Source: Rhodobacter capsulatus (lineage in GTDB: Bacteria; Pseudomonadota; Alphaproteobacteria; Rhodobacterales; Rhodobacteraceae). Taken from it: a DNA stretch of 57,351 bases. A program made the position numbers and the translations under genes. The stretch lies in contig NZ_SWJZ01000002.1 of assembly GCF_005144475.1 (NCBI RefSeq), forward strand, positions 1 through 57,351, written 5' to 3'. This document shows positions 50,550 through 57,351 of the stretch, in pieces (position 1 is the stretch's first letter; each line of letters begins with the position of its first letter). The notes under the pieces were generated by a model, which saw only the letters and a list, made by a program, of their open reading frames with translations, ran no database searches and was not told where the DNA came from.

Positions 50550-50565
50550 TGGCACCGCGCTTGCA
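50550..50565 (+). promoter_or_regulatory. Sigma-54 promoter before the peroxiredoxin gene
   Basis: TGGCAC-CGCGC-TTGCA, an exact -24/-12 match. It lies 10 bases after the rnfF stop and about 130 before the peroxiredoxin ATG. No TGT-N10-ACA was seen in the preceding 100 bases. Confidence 0.8.
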
Positions 50566-50589
50566 GCGCCGATCCTGTCACGATCTGGA

Positions 50590-50620
50590 GTTGGAACGAT
50601 TCCATATTGCAGTGCAGCAA
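50590..50620. promoter_or_regulatory. Two short dyads in the peroxiredoxin leader
   Basis: TGGAA-CGA-TTCCA followed by ATTGC-AGTGCA-GCAAT, both with perfect five-base arms, in the expected untranslated leader. A regulator is not known. Confidence 0.35.
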
Positions 50621-50693
50621 TGATCACGCTACCCCCTCGGACCGAGATTTCCGCTGGGGCACGGCCCCGACCGACCGAAGACAGGAGTGAGAG

Positions 50694-51233
<540 letters not shown>

Positions 51234-51253
51234 GCGATCCGACAGAGGTTCCG

Positions 51254-51281
51254 AAAGCCCCGCCGCACCGGCGGGGCTTTT
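51254..51281 (+). terminator. Terminator after the peroxiredoxin gene
   Basis: A 12-base perfect stem (AAAGCCCCGCCG with CGGCGGGGCTTT) with a CAC loop and a T tract. It isolates the nifE unit from upstream transcription. Confidence 0.9.
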
Positions 51282-51298
51282 GCGTTGCGGGGCAGGGT

Positions 51299-51313
51299 CC
51301 GACAATTTGTCGG
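51299..51313. promoter_or_regulatory. Dyad CCGACA-ATT-TGTCGG upstream of nifE
   Basis: The same 15 bases as in the fprA region. Its TGT also starts a one-mismatch activator site, TGT-N10-CCA (51308-51323), 40 bases before the -24 element. Confidence 0.55.
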
Positions 51314-51362
51314 ATATGCTCCAAACCCGGCGCCGATGCTGCAAAAACCGGGCCGTTTCACC

Positions 51363-51378
51363 TGGCACGTTGCTTGCT
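51363..51378 (+). promoter_or_regulatory. Sigma-54 promoter of nifE
   Basis: TGGCAC-GTTGC-TTGCT, followed by a very short leader; the nifE ATG is only 27 bases after the -12 element. Confidence 0.92.
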
Positions 51379-51405
51379 TGATCCCTGATAACAGGGGGAT
51401 GCACC

Positions 51406-52974
51406 ATGTCCGAAGCCTTGAAGTCGAAAATCGCCGCCGTCCTGAACGAGCCGGGCTGCGCCACCAACGCGACCAAGACCGATGTCCTGCGCAAGAAGGG
51501 CTGCACCAAGCAGCTGACCCCCGGCGCCGCGGCGGGCGGCTGCGCCTTTGACGGCGCGATGATCGCGCTGCAGCCGATCGTCGATGTCGCCCATCTGGTC
51601 CACGCCCCCGCCGCCTGCTGGTCGAACGGCTGGGACAACCGCTCTTCGGCGTCTTCGGGGTCCGAGCTGTTCCGCAAGGGCTTCACCACCGATCTGTCGG
51701 AAATCGACATCGTCATGGGCCATGGCGAGAAGAAACTTTACCGCGCGCTCCGCGAAGTGATCGAGGCGGAGAGCCCCGCCGCCGTCTTCGTCTATGCGAC
51801 CTGCGTGACGGCGCTGATCGGCGATGATCTGGACGCCGTCTGCAAGGCGGCCACGGCGAAATGGGGCACGCCCTGCATTCCGGTCAATGTGCCGGGGTTC
51901 GCGGGGTCGAAGAACCTCGGCAACAAGCTGGGCGGCGAGGCGCTTCTGGATCACGTCATCGGCACGCTGGAGCCGGAGACGGTGACGCCCTGTGACGTCA
52001 ACATCATCGGCGATTACAACCTGTCGGGCGAGCTGTGGCAGGTCAAACCGCTGCTCGACAAGCTGGGCATCCGCATTCTGGGCTCGATCGCCGGGGATGC
52101 GCGCTATCGTCAGGTGGCGATGGCGCACCGGGCGAAGGTGACGATGCTGGTCTGTTCGCAGGCGCTGATCAACGTCGCCCGCAAGATGCAGGAGCGCTAC
52201 GGCATCCCCTATTTCGAGGGCTCGTTCTACGGCATCTCCGACACCTCGCAATCCTTGCGCACCATGTGCCGGATGCTGGTCGAACAAGGCGCGCCGAAAG
52301 ATCTTCTGAACCGCTGCGAAGTGTTGATCGCCAAGGAAGAGGCCAAGGCCTGGGCGGCGCTGAAACCATTTCGCCCCAAGGTCGCGGGGCGTCGGGTGCT
52401 GCTTTACACCGGCGGGCACAAGTCCTGGTCGGTCGTTTCCGCGCTGCAGGAACTGGGGATGGAGGTGGTCGGCACCTCGATGCGCAAGGCCACCGACAAT
52501 GACCGCGACCGGGTCATCGAGATCATGGGCGATGACAAGCACATGTATGAAAACATGGCCCCGCGCGAGATGTATCAGATGCTGAAGGACGCCGGGGCGG
52601 ATGTGCTTTTGTCCGGCGGCCGGTCGCAGTTCGTCGCGCTGAAGGCGCTCGTGCCCTGGGTCGATGTCAATCAGGAAAAGCACGAACCCTATGCGGGTTA
52701 CATGGGGATGGTCGATCTGGTGCGCGCCATCGACCGCTCGGTGAACAACCCGATGTGGGCGGATCTGCGCGCCCCCGCGCCCTGGGATGCGCCCCTGACC
52801 GGATCGGTTCTGCCCGCGCCGTCGGGCGCCTGCCCGGTGACCGGGATTGCCGCGCCAAGGGGCCGTGCCCCGGTGCTGGTGCCGCAACAGGCCGCCGTCG
52901 CCGCGCCCGAGGTCATCGCCGCGCCGGATCTGGCCGCGATGACCAATTCCGCCGCCGATTTCGAGGATTGCTGA
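51406..52974 (+). CDS. nifE: FeMo-cofactor scaffold protein NifE
   Basis: 522 residues, NifD-like. With NifN it forms the E2N2 scaffold where the NifB cluster gains molybdenum and homocitrate. P-cluster-type cysteines are in GAAAGGCAFDGA (Cys46), PAACWSNGWDNRS (Cys71) and VYATCVTALIGDD; CDVNIIGDYN is also conserved. The C-terminal 55 residues (Ala/Pro-rich, with SGACPVTG) extend beyond the usual 460-475. One base separates it from nifN. Confidence 0.95.
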   Translation: MSEALKSKIAAVLNEPGCATNATKTDVLRKKGCTKQLTPGAAAGGCAFDGAMIALQPIVDVAHLVHAPAACWSNGWDNRSSASSGSELFRKGFTTDLSEIDIVMGHGEKKLYRALREVIEAESPAAVFVYATCVTALIGDDLDAVCKAATAKWGTPCIPVNVPGFAGSKNLGNKLGGEALLDHVIGTLEPETVTPCDVNIIGDYNLSGELWQVKPLLDKLGIRILGSIAGDARYRQVAMAHRAKVTMLVCSQALINVARKMQERYGIPYFEGSFYGISDTSQSLRTMCRMLVEQGAPKDLLNRCEVLIAKEEAKAWAALKPFRPKVAGRRVLLYTGGHKSWSVVSALQELGMEVVGTSMRKATDNDRDRVIEIMGDDKHMYENMAPREMYQMLKDAGADVLLSGGRSQFVALKALVPWVDVNQEKHEPYAGYMGMVDLVRAIDRSVNNPMWADLRAPAPWDAPLTGSVLPAPSGACPVTGIAAPRGRAPVLVPQQAAVAAPEVIAAPDLAAMTNSAADFEDC

Positions 52975-52975
52975 C

Positions 52976-54361
52976 ATGGCCGTGCTGACCCATCCCCGCC
53001 GCGCGCTCTCGACCAATCCGCTGAAGACCTCGGCCCCCCTTGGTGCGGCGATGGCCTATCTGGGCATCGAGGGCGCGGTGCCGCTGTTTCATGGCGCGCA
53101 GGGCTGCACGGCGTTTGGCATGGTCCATCTGGTGCGCCATTTCAAGGAAGCCGTGCCGCTGCAGACCACCGCGATGAACGAGGTGACGACGATCCTTGGC
53201 GGCGGCGAGCAGATCGAGGAAGCGATCGACAACATCCGCAAGCGGGCGAACCCGAAGTTCATCGGCATCGCTTCGACCGCGCTGACCGAAACCCGCGGCG
53301 AGGATATCGCGGGCGAGTTGCGCGCGATGCAGGCGCGGCGCAAGGACTGGGCGGGCACTGCGGTCGTCTATGCCGCCACCCCGGATTTCGACGGCGGTCA
53401 GCAGGACGGCTGGGCGAAGGCGGTCGAGGCGCTGGTGGCGGCGCTGGTCCCCGTCACCGCCGAACGCGACCCCGACCTGCGGCAGGTCAACCTGCTGGTG
53501 CCAAGCTATTTCACCCCGGCCGAGATCGACGAGGTGGTGCGGCTGATCCGGTCGTTCGGCCTTGCGCCGATCGTGCTGCCCGACCTTTCGACCTCGCTTG
53601 ACGGGCATCTGTCGGACGACTGGTCGGGCCATTCGCTCGGCGGCACGCCGGTCGCCGCCTTCGCGCAGATCCCGCGGTCGGCTGTCACGCTGGCGATTGG
53701 CGAGCAGATGCGCGCAGCGGCGCAGATGATCGAGGAAAAGGCGCTGGTTCCCTATCACGTCTTCCAAAGCCTGACCGGCCTCAAGGCTGTCGATGCCTTT
53801 GTCCGCGTGCTGATGGAACTCTCGGGGATGCAGGACCCGCCGCCCTCGATCCGGCGCGACCGGGCGCGGATGATGGATGCGGCGCTTGACGCGCATTTCT
53901 TCACCGGCGGTCTGCGCGTCGCCATCGGCGCCGATCCCGATCTGATGTTCGCGCTCTCCACCGCGCTTGTGGCGATGGGCGCCGAGATCGTCACCGCGGT
54001 GACGACGACGCAACACTCCGCGGTGATCGAAAAGATGCCCTGCGCCGAAGTCATCCTGGGCGATCTGGGCGATGTCGAACGCGGCGCGAAACAGGGGGGC
54101 GCGCAGATCCTGATCACCCACAGCCACGGCCGCCATGCCGCCGAAGCGCTGCATCTGCCGCTGGTCCGGGTGGGCTTTCCGATCTTCGACCGCATCGGCG
54201 CGCAGGATGCCTGCCGCGTCGGCTATCGCGGCACCCGCGCGTTCCTTTTCGAAATCGCCAATGCGATGCAGGCGATCCATCACAGCCCCCGCCCCGAAGA
54301 CTTCGGCGCCACCCCCATCCCACAGGAGTTTGATCATGTCCCGCACCCTGCGCCTTGTTGA
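52976..54361 (+). CDS. nifN: FeMo-cofactor scaffold protein NifN
   Basis: 461 residues, NifK-like partner of NifE. The signature AYLGIEGAVPLFHGAQGCTAFG (Cys44) is followed by MNEVTTILGGGEQIEEAI, STALTETRGEDIAGEL and DAHFFTGGLRVAIGADPDLM. Its end overlaps the start of nifX by 26 bases in a different frame, so the last residues of NifN are encoded within nifX. Confidence 0.95.
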   Translation: MAVLTHPRRALSTNPLKTSAPLGAAMAYLGIEGAVPLFHGAQGCTAFGMVHLVRHFKEAVPLQTTAMNEVTTILGGGEQIEEAIDNIRKRANPKFIGIASTALTETRGEDIAGELRAMQARRKDWAGTAVVYAATPDFDGGQQDGWAKAVEALVAALVPVTAERDPDLRQVNLLVPSYFTPAEIDEVVRLIRSFGLAPIVLPDLSTSLDGHLSDDWSGHSLGGTPVAAFAQIPRSAVTLAIGEQMRAAAQMIEEKALVPYHVFQSLTGLKAVDAFVRVLMELSGMQDPPPSIRRDRARMMDAALDAHFFTGGLRVAIGADPDLMFALSTALVAMGAEIVTAVTTTQHSAVIEKMPCAEVILGDLGDVERGAKQGGAQILITHSHGRHAAEALHLPLVRVGFPIFDRIGAQDACRVGYRGTRAFLFEIANAMQAIHHSPRPEDFGATPIPQEFDHVPHPAPC

Positions 54362-54818
54362 ACCGGCAGGCCCCGCCCCCGGCGAAAAGCCGCTGCGCGT
54401 GGCCATCGCCTCGAACGATCTGGAAAATCTTGACGCCCATTTCGGTTCGGCCCGGCAGATCGCCGTCTATGACGTCTGGAAGACCGGCGCCCGTTTCGTC
54501 GAGGTGCATCAGTTTTCCAACTCGACCGACCAGAAGGGCCGCCATGACGAGCTGGAAGACCGCATCGGGCCGAAGCTTGACGCGCTTTCGGGCTGCACGC
54601 TGGTCTTTGCGCTGGCCGTCGGCGGGCCCTCGGCCGCGCGGATGGTGCGCGCGGGGATGCATCCGATCAAGCGCAAGGAGCCCGAGCCGATCCATGCGGT
54701 GATCGAACAGGTGCAGGTGATGCTGAACGGCACCCCGCCGCCCTTCCTGCGCAAGGTGCTGGGCACCTATGCCAAGCCCGATTTCACCGCCGACTTCGAC
54801 GAGGAGGAAACCGCCTGA
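54336..54818 (+). CDS. nifX: NifX, FeMo-cofactor precursor carrier
   Basis: 160 residues. The NifX/NafY core reads VAIASNDLENLDAHFGSARQIAVYDV and LVFALAVGGPSAARMVRAGMHPIK. NifX binds NifB-cofactor and the VK-cluster and passes them to NifEN. AGGAG precedes the ATG inside the end of nifN. Its stop overlaps the start of the following gene by one base. Confidence 0.92.
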   Translation: MSRTLRLVEPAGPAPGEKPLRVAIASNDLENLDAHFGSARQIAVYDVWKTGARFVEVHQFSNSTDQKGRHDELEDRIGPKLDALSGCTLVFALAVGGPSAARMVRAGMHPIKRKEPEPIHAVIEQVQVMLNGTPPPFLRKVLGTYAKPDFTADFDEEETA

Positions 54819-55288
54819 TGACGATGACGCTGGATGCTGCCCGCGGCGGCGAGATGGTTGAAAGCCCGTTTTTGGCGCAACTGGTTGCGGTGATCCGCGC
54901 CGAGGACAGCCATGGGTTGTGGGACGACAAGACGAATGCGGATATCCTGTCCGAATTCATCGTCACCGCCGAGGAACGCCGCGCGATGCCGATCATCGGC
55001 GACCCGGATCCGGAGCTGATCTGGCGGATGACGAAATTCTACGACGCGATCGGGCTTCTGGTCGAAAAGCGCACCGGCTGCATGGCCAGCCAGATGCAGA
55101 AGATGCACCACGAGGGCTTCGGTCGCGTCGTGCTGATCGCGGGCAAGCTGGTCGTGGTGTCGAAACACCTGCGCGACGTGCACCGCTTCGGCTTCGAGAC
55201 CTGGGCGAAACTGGCCGAGGCGGGCGAGAAACTGGTCGAAAGCGCCGTCGCCACGATCAACGACTTCCCCGAAGCGGCGAGGGCCTGA
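54818..55288 (+). CDS. NifX-associated nitrogen-fixation protein (DUF269)
   Basis: 156 residues of the DUF269 family: FLAQLVAVIRAEDSHGLWDDKTNADILSEFIVTAEERR, IWRMTKFYDAIGLLVEKRTGCMASQMQKMHHEGFGR and HLRDVHRFGFETWAKL. Found almost only next to nifX; a role in cofactor handling is inferred. It starts on the last base of nifX. Confidence 0.9.
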   Translation: MTMTLDAARGGEMVESPFLAQLVAVIRAEDSHGLWDDKTNADILSEFIVTAEERRAMPIIGDPDPELIWRMTKFYDAIGLLVEKRTGCMASQMQKMHHEGFGRVVLIAGKLVVVSKHLRDVHRFGFETWAKLAEAGEKLVESAVATINDFPEAARA

Positions 55289-55289
55289 G

Positions 55290-55487
55290 ATGACGCTGGA
55301 AGAACTGGAAGCCCGGGTGAAGAAGCTGTCGCTGCGCGCGACCGATGCCAAGATGAACCTGCACGACCTGTCCGAGGAGCTGCCGACCGACTGGCAGAAG
55401 ATCCCGCAGGTGGCCGAGGCGACCTGGCAGATTTTCAAGGACCTGGACGAAGCCCGCAAGGCGCTCAAAGCCGCCAAGCAAGCATAA
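55290..55487 (+). CDS. Small nif-associated protein, CCE_0567/DUF683 family
   Basis: 65 residues, nearly all helix: LEELEARVKKLSLRATDAKMNLHDLSEELPTDWQKIPQVAE. It matches the short metal-associated helical protein family that accompanies nifX and DUF269 in many diazotrophs. Function unknown. It starts one base after the DUF269 gene. Confidence 0.88.
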   Translation: MTLEELEARVKKLSLRATDAKMNLHDLSEELPTDWQKIPQVAEATWQIFKDLDEARKALKAAKQA

Positions 55488-55500
55488 CAAGGACAAAGCG

Positions 55501-55806
55501 ATGCCGACTGTTGCCTATACCCGCGGGGGCGCGGAATACACGCCCGTTTACCTGATGAAGATCGACGAGAAGAAGTGCATCGGCTGCGGTCGCTGCTTCA
55601 AGGTCTGCGGTCGTGACGTGATGAGCCTGCACGGGCTGACCGAGGATGGCCAGGTCGTCGCCCCCGGCACCGATGAATGGGACGAGGTCGAAGACGAAAT
55701 CGTCAAGAAAGTCATGGCTTTGACCGGGGCCGACAATTGCATCGGCTGCGGCGCCTGCGCCCGGGTCTGCCCCTCTGAATGCCAGACCCATGCGGCACTT
55801 TCCTGA
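55501..55806 (+). CDS. fdxB: nif-specific ferredoxin III FdxB
   Basis: 101 residues. Two [4Fe-4S] motifs are present, C-x2-C-x2-C-x3-C at 26, 29, 32, 36 (KCIGCGRCFKVCGRDV) and at 80, 83, 86, 90 (NCIGCGACARVC), separated by an acidic insert, as in nitrogen-fixation ferredoxin III. AAGGA precedes the start. Its 3' end overlaps nifQ by 17 bases. Confidence 0.93.
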   Translation: MPTVAYTRGGAEYTPVYLMKIDEKKCIGCGRCFKVCGRDVMSLHGLTEDGQVVAPGTDEWDEVEDEIVKKVMALTGADNCIGCGACARVCPSECQTHAALS

Positions 55807-56332
55807 CCCTTTCGCCACGGCTCCGGGGCCGGTGATCCCGGCCGAGGCCTTCGGCTTCCTTCTGGCCCGGGGGCTGCGCGAACGCGCCTGCGGGCTGGGG
55901 CCGCTGACGGCGCGGCTCGGGCTGTCGGGCGCCGATCTGGCGGCGCTGCGCGACCGCTTCGCCCCGGGGATGGACCTGCCCGATCTTGACCTGCCGCGGC
56001 CCGAGGCGGGGCCGGATCAGCAGGCGATCGAGACGCTGATCCTGTGGCGGGCGGGTGTTGCGACGCCCGAGGCGCGCTGGCTGGCCGCGATTCTGGCGCG
56101 GCGGTCGATGGAGACGCGGCATCTGTGGGAAGACCTCGGTCTGCCCTCGCGTCCGGCGCTGAGCGCGATGATCCGGCAGTTCCTGCCCGGCCTTGCGGCC
56201 GCCAATTCCCAGAACATGCGCTGGAAGAAGTTCTTCTACCGGCAGATCTGCTCGGACGCGGCGTTTTCACTGTGCCTTTCGCCGTCGTGCGATGAATGCG
56301 ACGAACGGGCCGCCTGCTTTGCCCCCGATTGA
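55790..56332 (+). CDS. nifQ: NifQ, molybdenum donor for FeMo-cofactor
   Basis: 180 residues. The C-terminal iron-sulfur motif C-x4-C-x2-C-x5-C (Cys 162, 167, 170, 176) in a MRWKKFFYRQICSDA...LC context is diagnostic. NifQ carries a Mo-Fe-S cluster and donates Mo to NifEN. Coupled to fdxB upstream; its end overlaps the next gene by 41 bases. Confidence 0.92.
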   Translation: MRHFPDPFATAPGPVIPAEAFGFLLARGLRERACGLGPLTARLGLSGADLAALRDRFAPGMDLPDLDLPRPEAGPDQQAIETLILWRAGVATPEARWLAAILARRSMETRHLWEDLGLPSRPALSAMIRQFLPGLAAANSQNMRWKKFFYRQICSDAAFSLCLSPSCDECDERAACFAPD

Positions 56333-56768
56333 TCCGGCGCGCCTGCTGGCCGGGGCCGAGGGCGCCCGGTCCGACACCGCCGCCAGCGCCGAGGTGATCG
56401 CCCGCGCGCTGGCCGCCGCGCCCGAGGATCTGGAGGTGCGGCTGGCGGCCTATCGCTTCTACTTCTTCACCCACGACTACGCCGCCGCCGTGCCGCAGGC
56501 CGAGGCCGTGTTGCGGCTAGCGGCGCTGCGGCTCAACCTGCCGCCCGATCCGGCGCTGGTGCGCCCGGGTGACGCCGATTTCACCGCGCATGACTTTGCG
56601 CCGGGGCTCTATCTGCAGGCGCTGATCGGGCTTGGCTATTCTGCCGCGCGCGCCGGGCAGCGCGATCTCGCCCGGCGGGTGCTGGCGAAGGCCGCCGCGC
56701 TTGACCCCACGGACCGGTTCGGCGGCGCCTGGCTTCTGGCGCGCGTCGCGGCGGGCGAGGACGACTGA
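56292..56768 (+). CDS. TPR-like protein of unknown function after nifQ
   Basis: 158 residues, not recognised as a named nif protein. Helical, Ala-rich repeats are visible: ASAEVIARALAAAPEDLEVRLAAYRFYFFTHDYAAAVPQAEAVL and LIGLGYSAARAGQRDLARRVLAKAAALDP, a tetratricopeptide-like pattern. It begins within the end of nifQ in another frame, so expression follows nifQ. A protein-protein interaction role is all the sequence suggests. Confidence 0.78.
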   Translation: MNATNGPPALPPIDPARLLAGAEGARSDTAASAEVIARALAAAPEDLEVRLAAYRFYFFTHDYAAAVPQAEAVLRLAALRLNLPPDPALVRPGDADFTAHDFAPGLYLQALIGLGYSAARAGQRDLARRVLAKAAALDPTDRFGGAWLLARVAAGEDD

Positions 56769-56778
56769 GCCGCGATGC

Positions 56779-56804
56779 GACAATCCCTGTCGGGAATCCC
56801 TCAA
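56779..56804. promoter_or_regulatory. NifA half-site cluster before the iscA gene
   Basis: CGACA-ATCCC-TGTCG, with TGT-N10-TCA (one mismatch from TGT-N10-ACA) starting at 56789, and a further TGTCGG at 56806. About 70-95 bases before the -24 element. Confidence 0.45.
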
Positions 56805-56873
56805 TGTCGGCCCGGACCTTGCATCCCCGTCACCGATCCCGGCCCGAAGCTTGCTGAACCCGCCCCGAAGGGT

Positions 56874-56889
56874 TGGCACGTTGCTTGCT
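56874..56889 (+). promoter_or_regulatory. Sigma-54 promoter of the iscA-nifU unit
   Basis: TGGCAC-GTTGC-TTGCT, identical to the nifE element and with nearly the same downstream bases. Confidence 0.92.
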
Positions 56890-56924
56890 GCATCCCTGAT
56901 GAACTCATCACACGGGAGAGCGTC

Positions 56925-57245
56925 ATGATCGAGATCACCCAACCCGCCCAGGAAGCGATCAAGGCCGCCATCGAGGGCGCCGGTCAACCCGTTGCCGGGC
57001 TGCGCCTGATGGTGCAGGCGGGCGGTTGCGCCGGGCTGAAATACGGCATGGCGCTGGAGCTGGAAGCCCAGCCCGACGATGCCAGCCTGACCTTTGGCGA
57101 GGTCACCGTGCTGATCGACCCGCTGACGCGCGAGCATATCGCGGGCACGAAGATCGACTTCGTCAGCAACCTTGAAGGCGCCGGATTCACCTTCGACAAC
57201 CCGAACGCCAAAAGCGCCTGCGGCTGCGGCAAATCCTTCTGCTGA
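56925..57245 (+). CDS. iscA: IscA/HesB-type iron-sulfur carrier of the nif cluster
   Basis: 106 residues of A-type carrier fold: MVQAGGCAGLKYGMALE with Cys35, and the C-terminal SACGCGKSFC with Cys99 and Cys101 as the conserved pair; an additional Cys106 ends the protein. It probably transfers clusters to nitrogenase or to NifU. GGGAG precedes the ATG, 35 bases after the sigma-54 -12 element. The following gene begins 10 bases later. Confidence 0.92.
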   Translation: MIEITQPAQEAIKAAIEGAGQPVAGLRLMVQAGGCAGLKYGMALELEAQPDDASLTFGEVTVLIDPLTREHIAGTKIDFVSNLEGAGFTFDNPNAKSACGCGKSFC

Positions 57246-57255
57246 GGGGAAAGCG

Positions 57256-57351
57256 ATGCGCGACATGCAAGACGACGACACGAAATCGCCCGCTCCGCCG
57301 CCCGCCGCCGCCGCGGCCGCGCGGCGCGCCGCAGGGGGCGCCGCCCCCGAC
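57256..57351 (+). CDS. nifU: Start of the next nif gene, probably nifU (cut by window edge)
   Basis: Only 32 codons are present: a polar start MRDMQDDDTKSPAPPP followed by an Ala/Arg-rich stretch. GGGGAAAG precedes the ATG. The residues give no family; nifU is proposed from position after the iscA-type gene, as in the R. capsulatus nif island. Confidence 0.5.
   Translation, partial: MRDMQDDDTKSPAPPPAAAAAARRAAGGAAPD

Overview
The window is GC-rich DNA, with tightly packed genes that often overlap by an ATGA. It comes from an alphaproteobacterium of the Rhodobacterales. The evidence is the rnfABCDGEH cluster opposite an A-type flavoprotein gene, followed by fdxC-fdxN-rseC-rnfF and then nifE-nifN-nifX-fdxB-nifQ, an arrangement I know from Rhodobacter capsulatus. 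An RbaV/RbaW-type partner-switch pair, a single bifunctional Rel and a probable (2S)-methylsuccinyl-CoA dehydrogenase fit the same organism. The species name is inference from memory; no database was searched.

Layout. (1) 1-640: decayed IS3-family insertion sequence. (2) 0.9-11.9 kb: housekeeping genes (xthA, thioredoxin/TPR co-chaperone, LON-domain protein, Trm112-like protein, UbiH-type hydroxylase, amidase, DapC-type aminotransferase, ftsK, lolA, a lytic-transglycosylase-like lipoprotein). (3) 12.0-15.3 kb: hspQ, anti-sigma and anti-anti-sigma pair, free methionine sulfoxide reductase, RluA-type pseudouridine synthase, NYN-domain protein. (4) 15.3-24.5 kb: folK, then rpoZ-rel-DUF2062-pdxJ-membrane protein-acpS-lepB-rnc-era-DUF1491-recO, all on the plus strand. 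(5) 24.5-30.4 kb: GNAT acetyltransferase, acyl-CoA dehydrogenase (probable Mcd), two adjacent Hint-domain proteins, dapE, second GNAT protein. (6) 30.5-34.4 kb: very large multi-PAS GGDEF-EAL protein. (7) 34.4-39.8 kb: choline-O-sulfate locus with sulfatase maturase, Ala-rich unknown protein, LysR regulator, choline-type binding protein and choline-sulfatase. (8) 39.8-57.35 kb: nitrogen-fixation island.

In the nif island, minus-strand rnfABCDGEH encodes the membrane complex thought to drive electrons from NADH to ferredoxin. Two unusual genes, a Tat-exported flavoprotein and a small membrane protein, follow it on the same strand up to a bidirectional terminator. Divergent fprA-fdxC-fdxN-rseC-rnfF supplies the flavoprotein, two ferredoxins and the Rnf maturation factors. 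A peroxiredoxin follows. Then nifE-nifN-nifX-DUF269-DUF683-fdxB-nifQ-TPR covers FeMo-cofactor assembly, and the window closes with an IscA-type gene and the start of a probable nifU. Five sigma-54 (-24/-12) promoters fit TGGCAC-N5-TTGC(T/A) and mark the rnf, fprA, peroxiredoxin, nifE and iscA units. A perfect NifA-type site (TGT-N10-ACA) lies between rnfA and fprA.

I saw no tRNA, rRNA or CRISPR array. The points most worth following are the extended rnf unit, the sigma-54 promoter in front of the peroxiredoxin, the repeated NifA half-site dyads, the Hint-domain pair, the intergenic hairpin repeat family and the tandem duplications that span stop codons.
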